From the NCBI RefSeq assembly GCF_003121295.1, contig NZ_PHNC01000003.1, positions 62,001 through 126,000 of the forward strand: DNA of 64,000 nucleotides, given 5' to 3'. The position numbers and the translations under genes are program-made. The DNA is from Streptomyces orinoci. GTDB taxonomy: Bacteria > Actinomycetota > Actinomycetes > Streptomycetales > Streptomycetaceae. Of this stretch, positions 54,299-63,034 are shown piece by piece; position 1 is the first letter of the stretch, and the number at the start of each line of letters is the position of its first letter. The notes below the pieces were generated by a model. That model made no database searches. It saw only the letters and a list, made by a program, of their open reading frames with translations, and was not told where the DNA came from.

Positions 54299-55549
54299 GT
54301 GGCCATGGGCACGGCGAGGCGGACCCTGGACAGCATGGTGGCCGAGCGCATAGGCGTCTTCCTGGCCCCGGCGGACGCCGAACTGGCCCGCCGCTACCCG
54401 GGCGAGACGGGCGGCCGCCAGCCGGTGCACACCGTCTATGTCCCCGCCGATGCGGTGCACGCCGGCACCGTCCGCTCCTGGGGCGAGCAGGCACTGGCGG
54501 CGCTCGACCAACATGCCCCGAGCGCGGGCGAGTTCGCCGCCGTCCTGGGCATCCCGGCCGGACTGGCCGAACCGGTCTGGCAGCGGGTACGCGCCAAACT
54601 GGCCGCCGAACCGGTGGAGGACCTGCGCATCGACTTCGAGGACGGCTACGGCAGCCGCCCCGGCGCCGAGGAGGACCAGGCCGCCCTGCACGCCGCGGAA
54701 CTGGTGGCCACAACGGCTGTGCCCTTCGCGGGAATTCGCGTCAAAAGCCTGGAGGCACCGGTCCGTGACCGCGCCATCCGCACCCTGGACATCTTCCTCA
54801 CCGCCCTGCTCACCGCCGGCGGACTCCCGGCCGGACTGCGGCTCACCCTGCCCAAGGTCAGCCACCCGGACCAGGTGACCGCGATGGCCCGCCTCACCGA
54901 GGAGTTCGAGAGGGCGTACCACCTGCCCGGCGGCCGGATCCGCTTCGAGGTGCAGATCGAGACCACCCAGGCCATCCTGGGCGCCGACGGACGGGCCACC
55001 GTGGCCCGCCTGATCGAGGCGGGCGAAGGGCGGGTCTCCGCCCTGCACTACGGCACCTACGACTACAGCGCCGCCTGTGGCGTCGCCCCCGACCGGCAGT
55101 CGGCCGACCATCCGGTGGCGGACCACGCCAAGGCGGTGATGCAGGTGGCGGCGGCCGGCACGGGGGTGTGGCTCTCGGACGGTTCCAGCAATGTCCTGCC
55201 GGCTGGTGACACCGCGCAGGTGCACCACGCCTGGCGGCTCCACCACCGCCTGGTGCGGCGGGCCCTGGCCCGCGCCTACCACCAGGGCTGGGATATGCAC
55301 CCCGCCCAGCTGCCCACCCGCTATGCGGCCGTATTCGCCTTCTACCGCGAGGGACTTGACCGGACGACGGCCCGGCTCGCCGCCTACACCGGCGGCCGCG
55401 GCGGCACGGTCCTGGACGAACCCGCCACCGCCCGCGCCCTCAGCGCCCACTTGCTGCGCGGCCTGGACTGCGGCGCCCTCACCCCCGCCGAGGTCCCCCT
55501 GCCCCGCCCCACCCTGGAACAACTCGCCGGCCACCGCACACTTCCCTGA
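54299..55549 (+). CDS. DUF6986 family protein, HpcH/HpaI aldolase-like
   Basis: 416 residues (GTG at 54299 or ATG at 54305). Resembles citrate-lyase-type TIM barrels: LRIDFEDGYGSRPGAEEDQ (Glu/Asp metal pair), RLTLPKVSHPDQV, FEVQIETTQAILGADG and LHYGTYDYSAACGVAPDRQ with a Tyr/Asp patch. Family members cleave or form C-C bonds in acyl-CoA or oxo-acid compounds; malate-synthase-like or ureide metabolism partners are known in some genomes but not visible here. Single gene with its own promoter. Confidence 0.85.
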   Translation: MAMGTARRTLDSMVAERIGVFLAPADAELARRYPGETGGRQPVHTVYVPADAVHAGTVRSWGEQALAALDQHAPSAGEFAAVLGIPAGLAEPVWQRVRAKLAAEPVEDLRIDFEDGYGSRPGAEEDQAALHAAELVATTAVPFAGIRVKSLEAPVRDRAIRTLDIFLTALLTAGGLPAGLRLTLPKVSHPDQVTAMARLTEEFERAYHLPGGRIRFEVQIETTQAILGADGRATVARLIEAGEGRVSALHYGTYDYSAACGVAPDRQSADHPVADHAKAVMQVAAAGTGVWLSDGSSNVLPAGDTAQVHHAWRLHHRLVRRALARAYHQGWDMHPAQLPTRYAAVFAFYREGLDRTTARLAAYTGGRGGTVLDEPATARALSAHLLRGLDCGALTPAEVPLPRPTLEQLAGHRTLP

Positions 55550-55557
55550 CGGCTCCG

Positions 55558-55805
55558 GGCGCCCCAGCCAGCGGCCGACCGGCCCGCACTCGAACTCGAA
55601 GCGGAGCGCCCCACCAGGGGCGCGGGGAACTGCGCGACCGGCCCAGACCGGCCCGCACCCGGAATCGAGGCGGAACGCCCCACCGCGCGAACGACCGCCG
55701 GCGGCCCGCAGCCGAAAGGAACCCCCCGCCGCGCATCATGACTTGGCGCGGGCCGCCTTGGGCTGGTCGCGCAGTGCCCCGCGCCCCCAAGGGGGCACCC
55801 CCAGC
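55558..55805. repeat. Dispersed Streptomyces 3'-end repeat, copy 5 (two units)
   Basis: An inverted unit at ~55615-55650 (GGGGCGCGGGGAACTGCGCG) and a direct unit at ~55768-55800 (GGCTGGTCGCGCAGTGCCCC then CGCCCCC/GGGGGCA hairpin). It fills the gap between the convergent DUF6986 and LacI-type genes. Confidence 0.7.
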
Positions 55806-55811
55806 AGAACG

Positions 55812-56843
55812 CTACGGCGGCAACTCCCCGGACCCCCGCACAATCAGCTGCGTCGGCAACTCCACCCGCCGGGGTACCCGTTCCGCCCCGCCCAGCCGGC
55901 GAAACAGCAACCGTGCCGCGGTACGGCCCAGCCGCGCCGGATCCTGGGCGACCACCGTGATCGCGGGCGAGAGCAGATCGGCCAGCTCCAGGTCGTCGAA
56001 GCCCACCAGGGCCACCCGCCGCGGGAGTCCGGCCAGGACCCGTATCACCGTGACGGTCACCCGGTTGTTGCCGGTGAACAGCGCCGTCACCGGCCGCTCG
56101 CCGCCGAGCATCCGCTCCGCCTCCGCCCGTACCCGCTCCGCGCCCGTCCCGCCCAGGGACACCCAGGACTCGTCCACCGGCAGCCCGGCGGCCGCCATCG
56201 CGGCGCGGTAGCCGCGCAACCGCTCCACCGCCGTATGGATATGCGGCTGGTCGCCGATGAAACCGATCCGGCGATGGCCATGGGCGATCAGATGGGCCAC
56301 ACCCTCCCGCGCACCGCCGAAGCCGTCCGAGAGCACCGCGTCGGCGGCTATCAGCCCGGCCGGCCGGTCCACGAAGACGGTGGCCACCCCGGCCGCCATC
56401 TCCGGTTCCAGATAGCGGTGGTCGGCACCGGCCGGGATGACCACCAGCCCGTCCACCCGGCGGGCACAGAAAGCCAGCGCCAACTCCCGTTCCCGCTCCG
56501 GGTCCTCCGCGCTGGAGCCGTTGATCAGCAGGGCCCCGTGCTCCCGGGCCACCTCCTCCACGGCCCGGGCCAGCGGGGCGTAGAAAGGGTCGGCCAGGTC
56601 CTCCAGGATCAGGCCGATGGAGGCGGTGCGCCCCTTGCGCAGCATCCGCGCGCTGTCATTGCGCCGGAAGCCCAGCGCGGTGATGGCCTCCTGGACCCGG
56701 CGCTCGGTGTCCGGGGTGACGCCCGGTTCGCCGTTGACCACCCGGGAGACGGTCTTCAAGCCGACTCCGGCGCGGGCGGCGACATCCTTCATGGTGGGAC
56801 GGGTGCCATAACGGCCCTGCGGACGGCGGGAGTTCTGGGGCAC
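55812..56843 (-). CDS. LacI family transcriptional regulator
   Basis: 343 residues from the GTG at 56843 (GAGGACTTACC upstream). HTH with TMKDVAARAGVGLKTVSRVV (~18-37), hinge NDSARMLRKGRTASIGLI, then a periplasmic-binding-type effector domain with RPVTALFTGNNRVTV and VALVGFDDLELADLLSP. Divergent from the ROK kinase gene with a perfect palindrome between them, so a sugar-responsive repressor of that kinase and itself. Confidence 0.93.
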   Translation of the reverse strand: MPQNSRRPQGRYGTRPTMKDVAARAGVGLKTVSRVVNGEPGVTPDTERRVQEAITALGFRRNDSARMLRKGRTASIGLILEDLADPFYAPLARAVEEVAREHGALLINGSSAEDPERERELALAFCARRVDGLVVIPAGADHRYLEPEMAAGVATVFVDRPAGLIAADAVLSDGFGGAREGVAHLIAHGHRRIGFIGDQPHIHTAVERLRGYRAAMAAAGLPVDESWVSLGGTGAERVRAEAERMLGGERPVTALFTGNNRVTVTVIRVLAGLPRRVALVGFDDLELADLLSPAITVVAQDPARLGRTAARLLFRRLGGAERVPRRVELPTQLIVRGSGELPP

Positions 56844-56933
56844 GGCGGTAAGTCCTCTGCGGTCCGGGCGCGTTGTGGGGCGCGGTGTACGGGGACGGAA
56901 CGCGCGGGGCGTGAACTTCGAGCATAGGCCCTG

Positions 56934-56945
56934 GACAACGTTGTC
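56934..56945. promoter_or_regulatory. LacI-type operator
   Basis: Perfect 12-base palindrome GACAACGTTGTC with the central CG pair preferred by LacI-family hinge helices. It lies 55 bases before the ROK start and 91 before the LacI start. Confidence 0.75.
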
Positions 56946-56999
56946 ATCGCTAGGGAGACTGGCGGAAAACGACCACCCCGAACAGGAGAGACCGCACCC

Positions 57000-57950
57000 A
57001 TGCACACCGAGGTGGACGCCCTGGTCGCCGCACTGGACATCGGCGGTACCAAGATCGCCGGAGCGCTGGTGGACGCGCGTGGCCGGCTGCTGGCCCGCGC
57101 CCGGCGGGCCACTCCGGCGCAGGGCGACGCGGCGGATGTGATGGACGCGGTGGCCGAGACACTGGCGGAGCTGGCCGGCTCCGCCCACTGGCCGCGGACC
57201 GTCGCCGTGGGCATCGGCAGCGCTGGCCCGGTGGACGCCGCCGCCGGCACCGTCTCCCCGGTCAATGTCCCTGCCTGGCGCGGCTTTCCGCTGGTCGCCG
57301 AGGTGGCCGCGCGGGCCGGCGGACGGCCGGTGACCCTGGTCGGCGACGGGGTGGCCATGGCCGCCGCCGAACACTGGCAGGGCGCAGCCCGCGGCCGGGC
57401 CAACGCCCTGGGCATGGTGGTCTCCACCGGAGTGGGCGGAGGACTGGTACTGGACGGCCGGCTGCACCCCGGCCCCACCGGCAACGCGGGCCATATCGGC
57501 CACATCACGGTGGACCTGGACGGAGATCCATGCCCCTGTGGTGGCCGGGGCTGTGTGGAGCGCATCGCCAGCGGTCCCAATATCGCCGCGCGGGCAAGGG
57601 AATCGGGCTGGCGCCCGGGGCCGGACGGCGAGGTGAGCGCGGCGGCGGTGGCGGCGTCCGCCCGGGCCGGGGACGAGGCCGCGCTGGCCTCCTTCGCCCG
57701 GGCCGCCCAGGCGCTGGCGGCGGGGATCGCCGCCACGGCGACCCTGGTGGAGATCGAGATCGCGGTGATCGGCGGCGGGGTGGCGGGCGCGGGCGAGGTG
57801 CTCTTCGGCCCGTTGCGCCAACGCCTCGCGGACTACGCCACGTTGTCCTTCACCGGCGGGGTGGAGATCGTCCCGGCCCGGCTGGGCTCGGACGCCGGCC
57901 TGGTGGGCGCGGCGGCAGCGGCGGCACAGGCGTCGGGGTTGTGGGGGTAG
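57000..57950 (+). CDS. ROK family sugar kinase
   Basis: 316 residues. ATP phosphate loop AALDIGGTKIAGALVDARG at the start, the catalytic Asp in VTLVGDGVAMAAAEHW, GTGVGGGL-like VSTGVGGGLVLDGRL, and the ROK zinc motif GHI...CPCGGRGCVE (~165-192). No HTH, so a kinase (glucokinase, N-acetylmannosamine or allose type). Ribosome site AGGAGAG. Its last 118 bases overlap the convergent tautomerase gene. Confidence 0.93.
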   Translation: MHTEVDALVAALDIGGTKIAGALVDARGRLLARARRATPAQGDAADVMDAVAETLAELAGSAHWPRTVAVGIGSAGPVDAAAGTVSPVNVPAWRGFPLVAEVAARAGGRPVTLVGDGVAMAAAEHWQGAARGRANALGMVVSTGVGGGLVLDGRLHPGPTGNAGHIGHITVDLDGDPCPCGGRGCVERIASGPNIAARARESGWRPGPDGEVSAAAVAASARAGDEAALASFARAAQALAAGIAATATLVEIEIAVIGGGVAGAGEVLFGPLRQRLADYATLSFTGGVEIVPARLGSDAGLVGAAAAAAQASGLWG

Positions 57951-58318
57951 CGGGTCACCGTGTGGGCCCGCTGGCCCCGCAGCCGGTAGGACAGCGCCAG
58001 GTCGCGCACCTCCACCGAGCGCACCGGGCCCCCGTCCGGCTCATCGGGCAGATAGGCGTCGAGCAGCGCCAGCACCGCCTCGGACAGCCGGGCCTTCCGG
58101 CCGTCCGGACGCCCCCGCAGCAGACCGATGTCCACATGGACGAAGGCGGCCTCTTCCCGGCCGCCGACAAAGGTCTCGGCCGCGGGCCGGAAGAAGATCT
58201 TGCAGACGCCGGGTGAGTCAACCGCCCCGACCACCAGCGGGTGCAGCTCCTCCGCGAAGGCGCGGCGGTCGAAGACCGCGTCCAGCTGGACGGAGTAGTC
58301 GACGGTGATGTGTGGCAT
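57833..58318 (-). CDS. 5-carboxymethyl-2-hydroxymuconate isomerase-like tautomerase
   Basis: 161 residues, ATG at 58318. After Met removal the N-terminal Pro (MPHITVDYSVQLD) is the catalytic base of the tautomerase superfamily. CHMI traits: FAEELHPLVVGAVD, CKIFFRPAAETFVGG, FVHVDIGLLRGRPDGRKARLSE. The family is ~120 residues; here ~40 extra low-complexity Ala/Pro-rich residues are encoded by sequence antisense to the ROK gene, so an ancestral stop was probably lost. No homoprotocatechuate pathway genes nearby. Confidence 0.85.
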   Translation of the reverse strand: MPHITVDYSVQLDAVFDRRAFAEELHPLVVGAVDSPGVCKIFFRPAAETFVGGREEAAFVHVDIGLLRGRPDGRKARLSEAVLALLDAYLPDEPDGGPVRSVEVRDLALSYRLRGQRAHTVTRYPHNPDACAAAAAAPTRPASEPSRAGTISTPPVKDNVA

Positions 58319-58513
58319 GGACGCTCCGGCTACCGATGGGCAATGCAACCATTTTTGCCGATGGGCGGGGAAGGCGAGCAGCCGGGGCCCCTTCGCCGGC
58401 CTGCCCCTGGTTTCGCAGGCCGTGGCAGGTGGGGCGCCATGCCGCTGGCAGGTACTTCCGTGGCAAGGTGTTCCGGGCAACTTTTGGGGCGCCTTGCGGA
58501 GAAGGGGGGAACC

Positions 58514-59551
58514 GTGATCGTCTGGCTGAACGGTCCATTCGGTGGCGGAAAGACCAGCACGGCAAGGGAGTTGACCGCTCTCATCCCGGACAGCCATATC
58601 TACGATCCCGAGGTCACCGGCGGGGCGCTGCGCCATCTGTTGCCGCCGGAGCGGATGGCGGGGGTGGGCGACTATCAGGACCTGCCGATCTGGCGGCGGC
58701 TGGTGGCGGACACCGCGGCGGCCATGCTGGCCGAATTGGGCGGGACACAGATCGTGCCCATGAGTCTGCTGCGGCAGGAGTACCGGGACGAGATCTTCGG
58801 AGCACTCGCGGCTCGCCGGATACGGGTGAGCCATGTGCTGTTGACCTCTGAGGAAACGATACTGCGGGCGCGGATAGAGCAGCGGGTGGAGGTGGCCGGC
58901 GACCCGGTGGCCAGTGAGCGCTGCCGACAGTGGGCGCGCGAGCACATCGCCCCCTACCGGCAGGCCCTGGACTGGCTGCGGCAGGACGCCTTCGCCGTGG
59001 ACACCAGCCGGCTCACCCCCCGCCAGGTCGCCGAGCGGGTGGCGGAGGCGGTGCGCGACGGGAGCGCCGCCGCCTGCCCCATCGTCCAGACCCCGGAACC
59101 CAGGGCCGAGACCCTCGCCGCCGGGGTACTGCTCTTCGACGAGGAGGACCGGGTGCTGCTGGTGGACCCCACCTACAAGCCCGGCTGGGAGTTCCCGGGC
59201 GGAGTGGTGGAACCGGGCGAGGCCCCGGCCCGGGCCGGAATGCGTGAGGTGGCCGAGGAGACCGGCATCGAACTCACCGAGGTCCCAAGGCTGTTGGTGG
59301 TCGACTGGGAGCCGCCCAGGCCGCCCGGCTTCGGCGGGCTGCGCCTGCTCTTCGACGGCGGGAAGCTGACCCAGGCCGAGGCCCGCCGGCTGCTGCTGCC
59401 CGGTGCGGAACTGCGCGGCTGGCGCTTCGCCACCGAGGAGGAGGCGGCCACCCTGCTGCCGCCGGTCCGGCTGAACCGGCTGCGCTGGGCCCTGCGGGCC
59501 CGGGAACGGGGACGTCCGCTCAATCTTGAGGCGGGCGTCCCCGTCGGCTGA
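58514..59551 (+). CDS. P-loop kinase-like / NUDIX hydrolase fusion
   Basis: 345 residues from the GTG at 58514 (GGGGGGAACC upstream). N-terminal ~180 residues: TmrB/AAA_33-like P-loop NTPase with NGPFGGGKTSTAR, a YDPEVTGG lid and DSHIYDPE. C-terminal ~140 residues: NUDIX domain with the box GGVVEPGEAPARAGMREVAE then ETGIEL, which has all GX5EX7REUXEEXGU positions. The pairing suggests ATP-dependent modification or hydrolysis of a nucleoside-diphosphate-linked compound; TmrB itself gives tunicamycin resistance, so a nucleoside antibiotic is one possibility. Confidence 0.88.
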   Translation: MIVWLNGPFGGGKTSTARELTALIPDSHIYDPEVTGGALRHLLPPERMAGVGDYQDLPIWRRLVADTAAAMLAELGGTQIVPMSLLRQEYRDEIFGALAARRIRVSHVLLTSEETILRARIEQRVEVAGDPVASERCRQWAREHIAPYRQALDWLRQDAFAVDTSRLTPRQVAERVAEAVRDGSAAACPIVQTPEPRAETLAAGVLLFDEEDRVLLVDPTYKPGWEFPGGVVEPGEAPARAGMREVAEETGIELTEVPRLLVVDWEPPRPPGFGGLRLLFDGGKLTQAEARRLLLPGAELRGWRFATEEEAATLLPPVRLNRLRWALRARERGRPLNLEAGVPVG

Positions 59552-59565
59552 CCGGTGGGCCCGGC

Positions 59566-60951
59566 TCAGCCCCGCTTGCCCGCATAGTCCAGCAGGAACA
59601 GGGCCTCGGCGAGCGAGAGCCGCTCCAGTTCCCGCGGGGAGACGCTCTCGTTGACCGCGTGGATCTGGGCCTCCGGCTCGCTGAGGCCGATCAGCAGGAT
59701 CTCCGCCTCGGGGTAGAGCCCGGCAAGGGTGTTGCACAGCGGGATGGAGCCGCCGACCCCGGCGATCTGCATCTCCTGGCCGTCATAGGCGGTGCTCAGC
59801 GCGGCCGCCATCGATGCATAGGCGGGGCTGGAGGTGTCGGCGCGGAACGGCTGCCCCTGGCCGACCTGCTTGGTGGCCACCCGGGCACCCCAGGGCGCCG
59901 CCGACTCCAGGTGCGCGCGCAGCAGCCGGGTGGCCTCGGCGGCGTCGATGCCCGGCGGCACCCGCAGGCTCACCAGGGCCCGGGCACTGGCGTGCACCGA
60001 GGGGGTGGCGCCGACGACCGGCGGGCAGTCGATGCCCAGCACCGTCACCGCCGGGCGGGCCCAGATCCGGTCGGCGACCGTGCCGGAACCGATCAGGCCG
60101 ACGCCGTCAAGCACCTTGGCGTCCGCCCGGAAGTCGTCCTCCGGATACTGCAGTCCCTCCCAGCTTCCTTCCGAATCAAGGCCGTTGACGGTGGTGGAGC
60201 CGTCCTCGGCACGCAGCGAGTCCAGGATGCGGATCAGGGCGCCCAGGGCGTCCGGCGCGGCGCCGCCGAACATTCCGGAGTGCAGATTGCCCTCCAGGGT
60301 GTCCACCTGGACCTGCACCAGGGTCATACCGCGCAGGGTGGCGGTGACGGTGGGCAGACCCAGCCGGAAGTTGCCCGCGTCGCCGATCACCACGGCGTCG
60401 GCGGCCAGCAGCTCGGGGTGCGCCTCGGCGTAGCGCTCCAGGCCGCCGGTGCCCTGCTCCTCGGAGCCCTCGACGATCACCTTGACGTTCACCGGCACTC
60501 CGCCGTGCGCCTTCAGCGCCCGCAGGGCCGTCAGATGCATGATCAGGCCGCCCTTGCAGTCGGCGGCCCCGCGCCCGAACCAACGGCCGTCCCGCTCGGT
60601 CAGCTCGAAGGGCGGCGAGATCCAGGCGGCCTCGTCCAGCGGCGGCTGCACGTCGTAGTGGGCGTAGAGGAGCACGGTCGGGGCGCCGGCCGGGCCGGGC
60701 AGCAGACCGTAGACCGACTGAGTGCCGTCCGGGGTGTCCAGCACCGCCACATCCGTGAAGCCCTCGGCGCGCAGCGCCTCGGCGACCCAGTTGGCCGCGG
60801 CCTCGCACTCACTGCGGGGGAACTGGGCCTCGTCCGCCACCGACTTGAAGGCGACCAGCTCCGCCAGCTCCGTCCTGGCCCGGGGCAGCAGCGAGGCCAC
60901 GGTGGCCGCCAGCTCGGCGGAGGCCGGCTGCGGGGTGGGGGACGATTCCAT
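59566..60951 (-). CDS. M20 family dipeptidase
   Basis: 461 residues, ATG at 60951 behind AAGGAG. Carnosinase-like di-zinc peptidase: LLYAHYDVQPPLDE (His, Asp), WFGRGAADCKGGL (bridging Asp), VIVEGSEEQGTGG (catalytic Glu pair), VVIGDAGN and the last ligand His in EAQIHAVNESV. The lid domain lies between ~residues 195 and 350. Cytosolic dipeptide cleavage. Convergent with the NUDIX gene. Confidence 0.95.
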   Translation of the reverse strand: MESSPTPQPASAELAATVASLLPRARTELAELVAFKSVADEAQFPRSECEAAANWVAEALRAEGFTDVAVLDTPDGTQSVYGLLPGPAGAPTVLLYAHYDVQPPLDEAAWISPPFELTERDGRWFGRGAADCKGGLIMHLTALRALKAHGGVPVNVKVIVEGSEEQGTGGLERYAEAHPELLAADAVVIGDAGNFRLGLPTVTATLRGMTLVQVQVDTLEGNLHSGMFGGAAPDALGALIRILDSLRAEDGSTTVNGLDSEGSWEGLQYPEDDFRADAKVLDGVGLIGSGTVADRIWARPAVTVLGIDCPPVVGATPSVHASARALVSLRVPPGIDAAEATRLLRAHLESAAPWGARVATKQVGQGQPFRADTSSPAYASMAAALSTAYDGQEMQIAGVGGSIPLCNTLAGLYPEAEILLIGLSEPEAQIHAVNESVSPRELERLSLAEALFLLDYAGKRG

Positions 60952-61127
60952 AAAACGCTCCTTGGTGCGCGACTGAGCGATCCGTACATACGGCCGATTG
61001 CTCCTCCGATCCTGCCATGGACCCCCGAGCCCGCTCGCGGGGCTTCCCGCGGCCGGCGGGCCGGGGTGCGGGCCGTAGGATGCGGGCGGTAGCCGTAGCC
61101 GGTGATCGAGCGGGAGTAGAAGCACAG

Positions 61128-62357
61128 GTGAGCAGCGACAACGCAGCCCAGGACGCGGGCCGGGGCGCCCCTTCGGACAGCGGGCCGGAGTGGGACGTCA
61201 TCGTGGTGGGGGCGGGCCCGGCCGGAGCCTCGGCGGCCCATGCCGCGGCGGTCGCCGGACGCCGCGTCCTGTTGCTGGAGAAGTCGGAACTGCCGCGCTA
61301 CAAGACCTGCGGCGGCGGGATCATCGGCCCCTCCCGCGACGCCCTGCCGCCCGGCTTCCAACTGCCCCTGCGGGACCGGGTACATGCTGTCACCTTCTCT
61401 CTCAATGGAAAGCTCACCCGCACCCGCCGCTCCAAGCGGATGCTCTTCGGACTGATCAACCGGCCGGAGTTCGACGCCGCCCTGGTGGAGTCGGCCAAGG
61501 GCGCCGGCGCCGAGGTGCGCACCGGGGTGACGGTCTCCCGGGTCGAGCAGCACGGACCCGAGGTGCCCGACCGCCGCACCGTGGCCGTGGTGCTCGGTGA
61601 CGGCACCGCCCTGCATGCCCGCGCCGTGGTCGGCGCCGATGGCAGCGCCGGGCGGATAGGCGCCCATGTCGGGGTCAAGCTGGAGCAGGTCGATCTCGGC
61701 CTGGAGGCGGAGATCCCGGTGCCGGCCACCGTCGCCGAGGACTGGGCGGGACGGGTGCACATCGACTGGGGCCCGCTGCCGGGCAGTTACGGCTGGGTCT
61801 TTCCCAAGGGCGACACCCTGACGGTAGGAGTGATCTCCGCACGCGGGGAGGGCGCGGAAACCAAGCGGTATCTGGAGGACTTCATCGCCCGGCTGGGGCT
61901 GTCGGGCTTCGAACCGGCCATCTCCTCGGGCCACTTGACCCGCTGCCGGGCCGCCGACTCCCCGCTGTCCCGAGGCCGGGTGATCGTCTGCGGTGACGCC
62001 GCCGGACTGCTGGAGCCCTGGACCCGGGAGGGGATCTCCTACGCACTGCGCTCGGGACGGCTGGCGGGGGAGTGGGCGGTGCGCATCGCCGAGGCCCAGG
62101 ACGCCGTGGACGCCCGGCGCCAGGCCCTCAACTACGCCTTCGCCATCAAGGCCGGCCTGGGAGTGGAGATGGGCGTCGGACGGCGGGTGCTGGCCCTGTT
62201 CGAGCGCCGCCCCGGCCTCTTCCACGCCGCGGTCACCGGCTTCGGCCCGGCCTGGCGGGCCTTTGCCGAGATCACCCAGGGCAAGACCTCCCTGGCCGAG
62301 ATCGTCCGTACCCACCCGGTGGCCCGGCGCGCCCTCTCGGCGATGGACCGCCGCTGA
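61128..62357 (+). CDS. Geranylgeranyl reductase family FAD protein
   Basis: 409 residues from the GTG at 61128 (GGGAG ten bases upstream). FAD-binding VIVVGAGPAGASAAHAAA, LLEKSELPRYKTCGGGIIG (the CGGGI motif), GSYGWVFPKGD (PxYxWxFP-like) and GRVIVCGDAAGLLEPWTREG are all present. Reduces isoprenoid chains of lipids or quinones (e.g. menaquinone tail) at the membrane. Upstream region has no clear promoter; single gene. Confidence 0.93.
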   Translation: MSSDNAAQDAGRGAPSDSGPEWDVIVVGAGPAGASAAHAAAVAGRRVLLLEKSELPRYKTCGGGIIGPSRDALPPGFQLPLRDRVHAVTFSLNGKLTRTRRSKRMLFGLINRPEFDAALVESAKGAGAEVRTGVTVSRVEQHGPEVPDRRTVAVVLGDGTALHARAVVGADGSAGRIGAHVGVKLEQVDLGLEAEIPVPATVAEDWAGRVHIDWGPLPGSYGWVFPKGDTLTVGVISARGEGAETKRYLEDFIARLGLSGFEPAISSGHLTRCRAADSPLSRGRVIVCGDAAGLLEPWTREGISYALRSGRLAGEWAVRIAEAQDAVDARRQALNYAFAIKAGLGVEMGVGRRVLALFERRPGLFHAAVTGFGPAWRAFAEITQGKTSLAEIVRTHPVARRALSAMDRR

Positions 62358-62463
62358 TCCGCCGCCTCATCCCGCCTCCCTCGCCATCCGCCGTGCTCCC
62401 TGCCCGCCCCTGAGCGGGCCGGGTGGCGCGGCGGAACCGCTCCGCCCCTGCCGAGCCCCTCGC

Positions 62464-62907
62464 TCAGGCGGCATCGGATATCCGGAAGACCGGGTGCCGG
62501 GAGGCGATCCTCAGCAGCTCCGCATCGCCGGACCTGGCATCGACCCCATCGAAGAACCGCCCCACCTGGCGACCCCAGCGCTCCAGATAGGCCCGCAGCA
62601 CCGCGGGCTTCTCCTCGTCCGGCAGCTCGGTGGCAGTGAACCGGCGCACCGTTGAGCCCACTTGGAGCCTGCCCTCTCCGGCCGCTCGCATATTGCGCAC
62701 CCACTGCCCCTCGCCGCGGGCGGAGACCAGATAGTGGCCGCCACCGAACTCCAGCGGATTGACCGGCAGTTGCCGCCACTCCCCGCTGACCCGGCCCCGG
62801 ACCGACAACTCCGCCGCGCCCGCCAGGCTCACCCCGTGCCGGGCCAGCCGGCCGACCACCGCCCCGGCGAGTCGGTCGGCGAAGCCGGGCTTGATGTAGT
62901 GCGCCAT
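62464..62907 (-). CDS. Deazaflavin (F420)-dependent nitroreductase family protein
   Basis: 147 residues from the ATG at 62907. Split-barrel FDOR/DDN fold: GAAELSVRGRVSGEWRQLPV, GGGHYLVSARGEGQWVRNMRA (F420 phosphate-binding region) and HPVFRISD at the end. Such enzymes reduce enones or nitro compounds with F420H2, or act in quinone protection. Divergent from a TetR regulator with palindromes between them. Confidence 0.85.
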   Translation of the reverse strand: MAHYIKPGFADRLAGAVVGRLARHGVSLAGAAELSVRGRVSGEWRQLPVNPLEFGGGHYLVSARGEGQWVRNMRAAGEGRLQVGSTVRRFTATELPDEEKPAVLRAYLERWGRQVGRFFDGVDARSGDAELLRIASRHPVFRISDAA

Positions 62908-62927
62908 GAGGATCCCCCAAGCTTTGA

Positions 62928-62994
62928 GAGAGCGGTGCTCTCGACTGAGATCAGTGTGCACGGTCCGCTGCTCTCGCGCAAGAGCACCGCTCTC
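62928..62994. promoter_or_regulatory. TetR operators in the divergent promoter region
   Basis: GAGAGCGGTGCTCTC (62928-62942) is a perfect palindrome with 6-base arms and 3-base centre. AGAGCACCGCTCTC (62981-62994) is the reverse complement of its 14-base stretch. Both sites sit between the reductase and TetR start codons. Confidence 0.7.
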
Positions 62995-63034
62995 GTTGTT
63001 GTGCATTGCTCCGCGCACTGGCAGACTTGACGCC

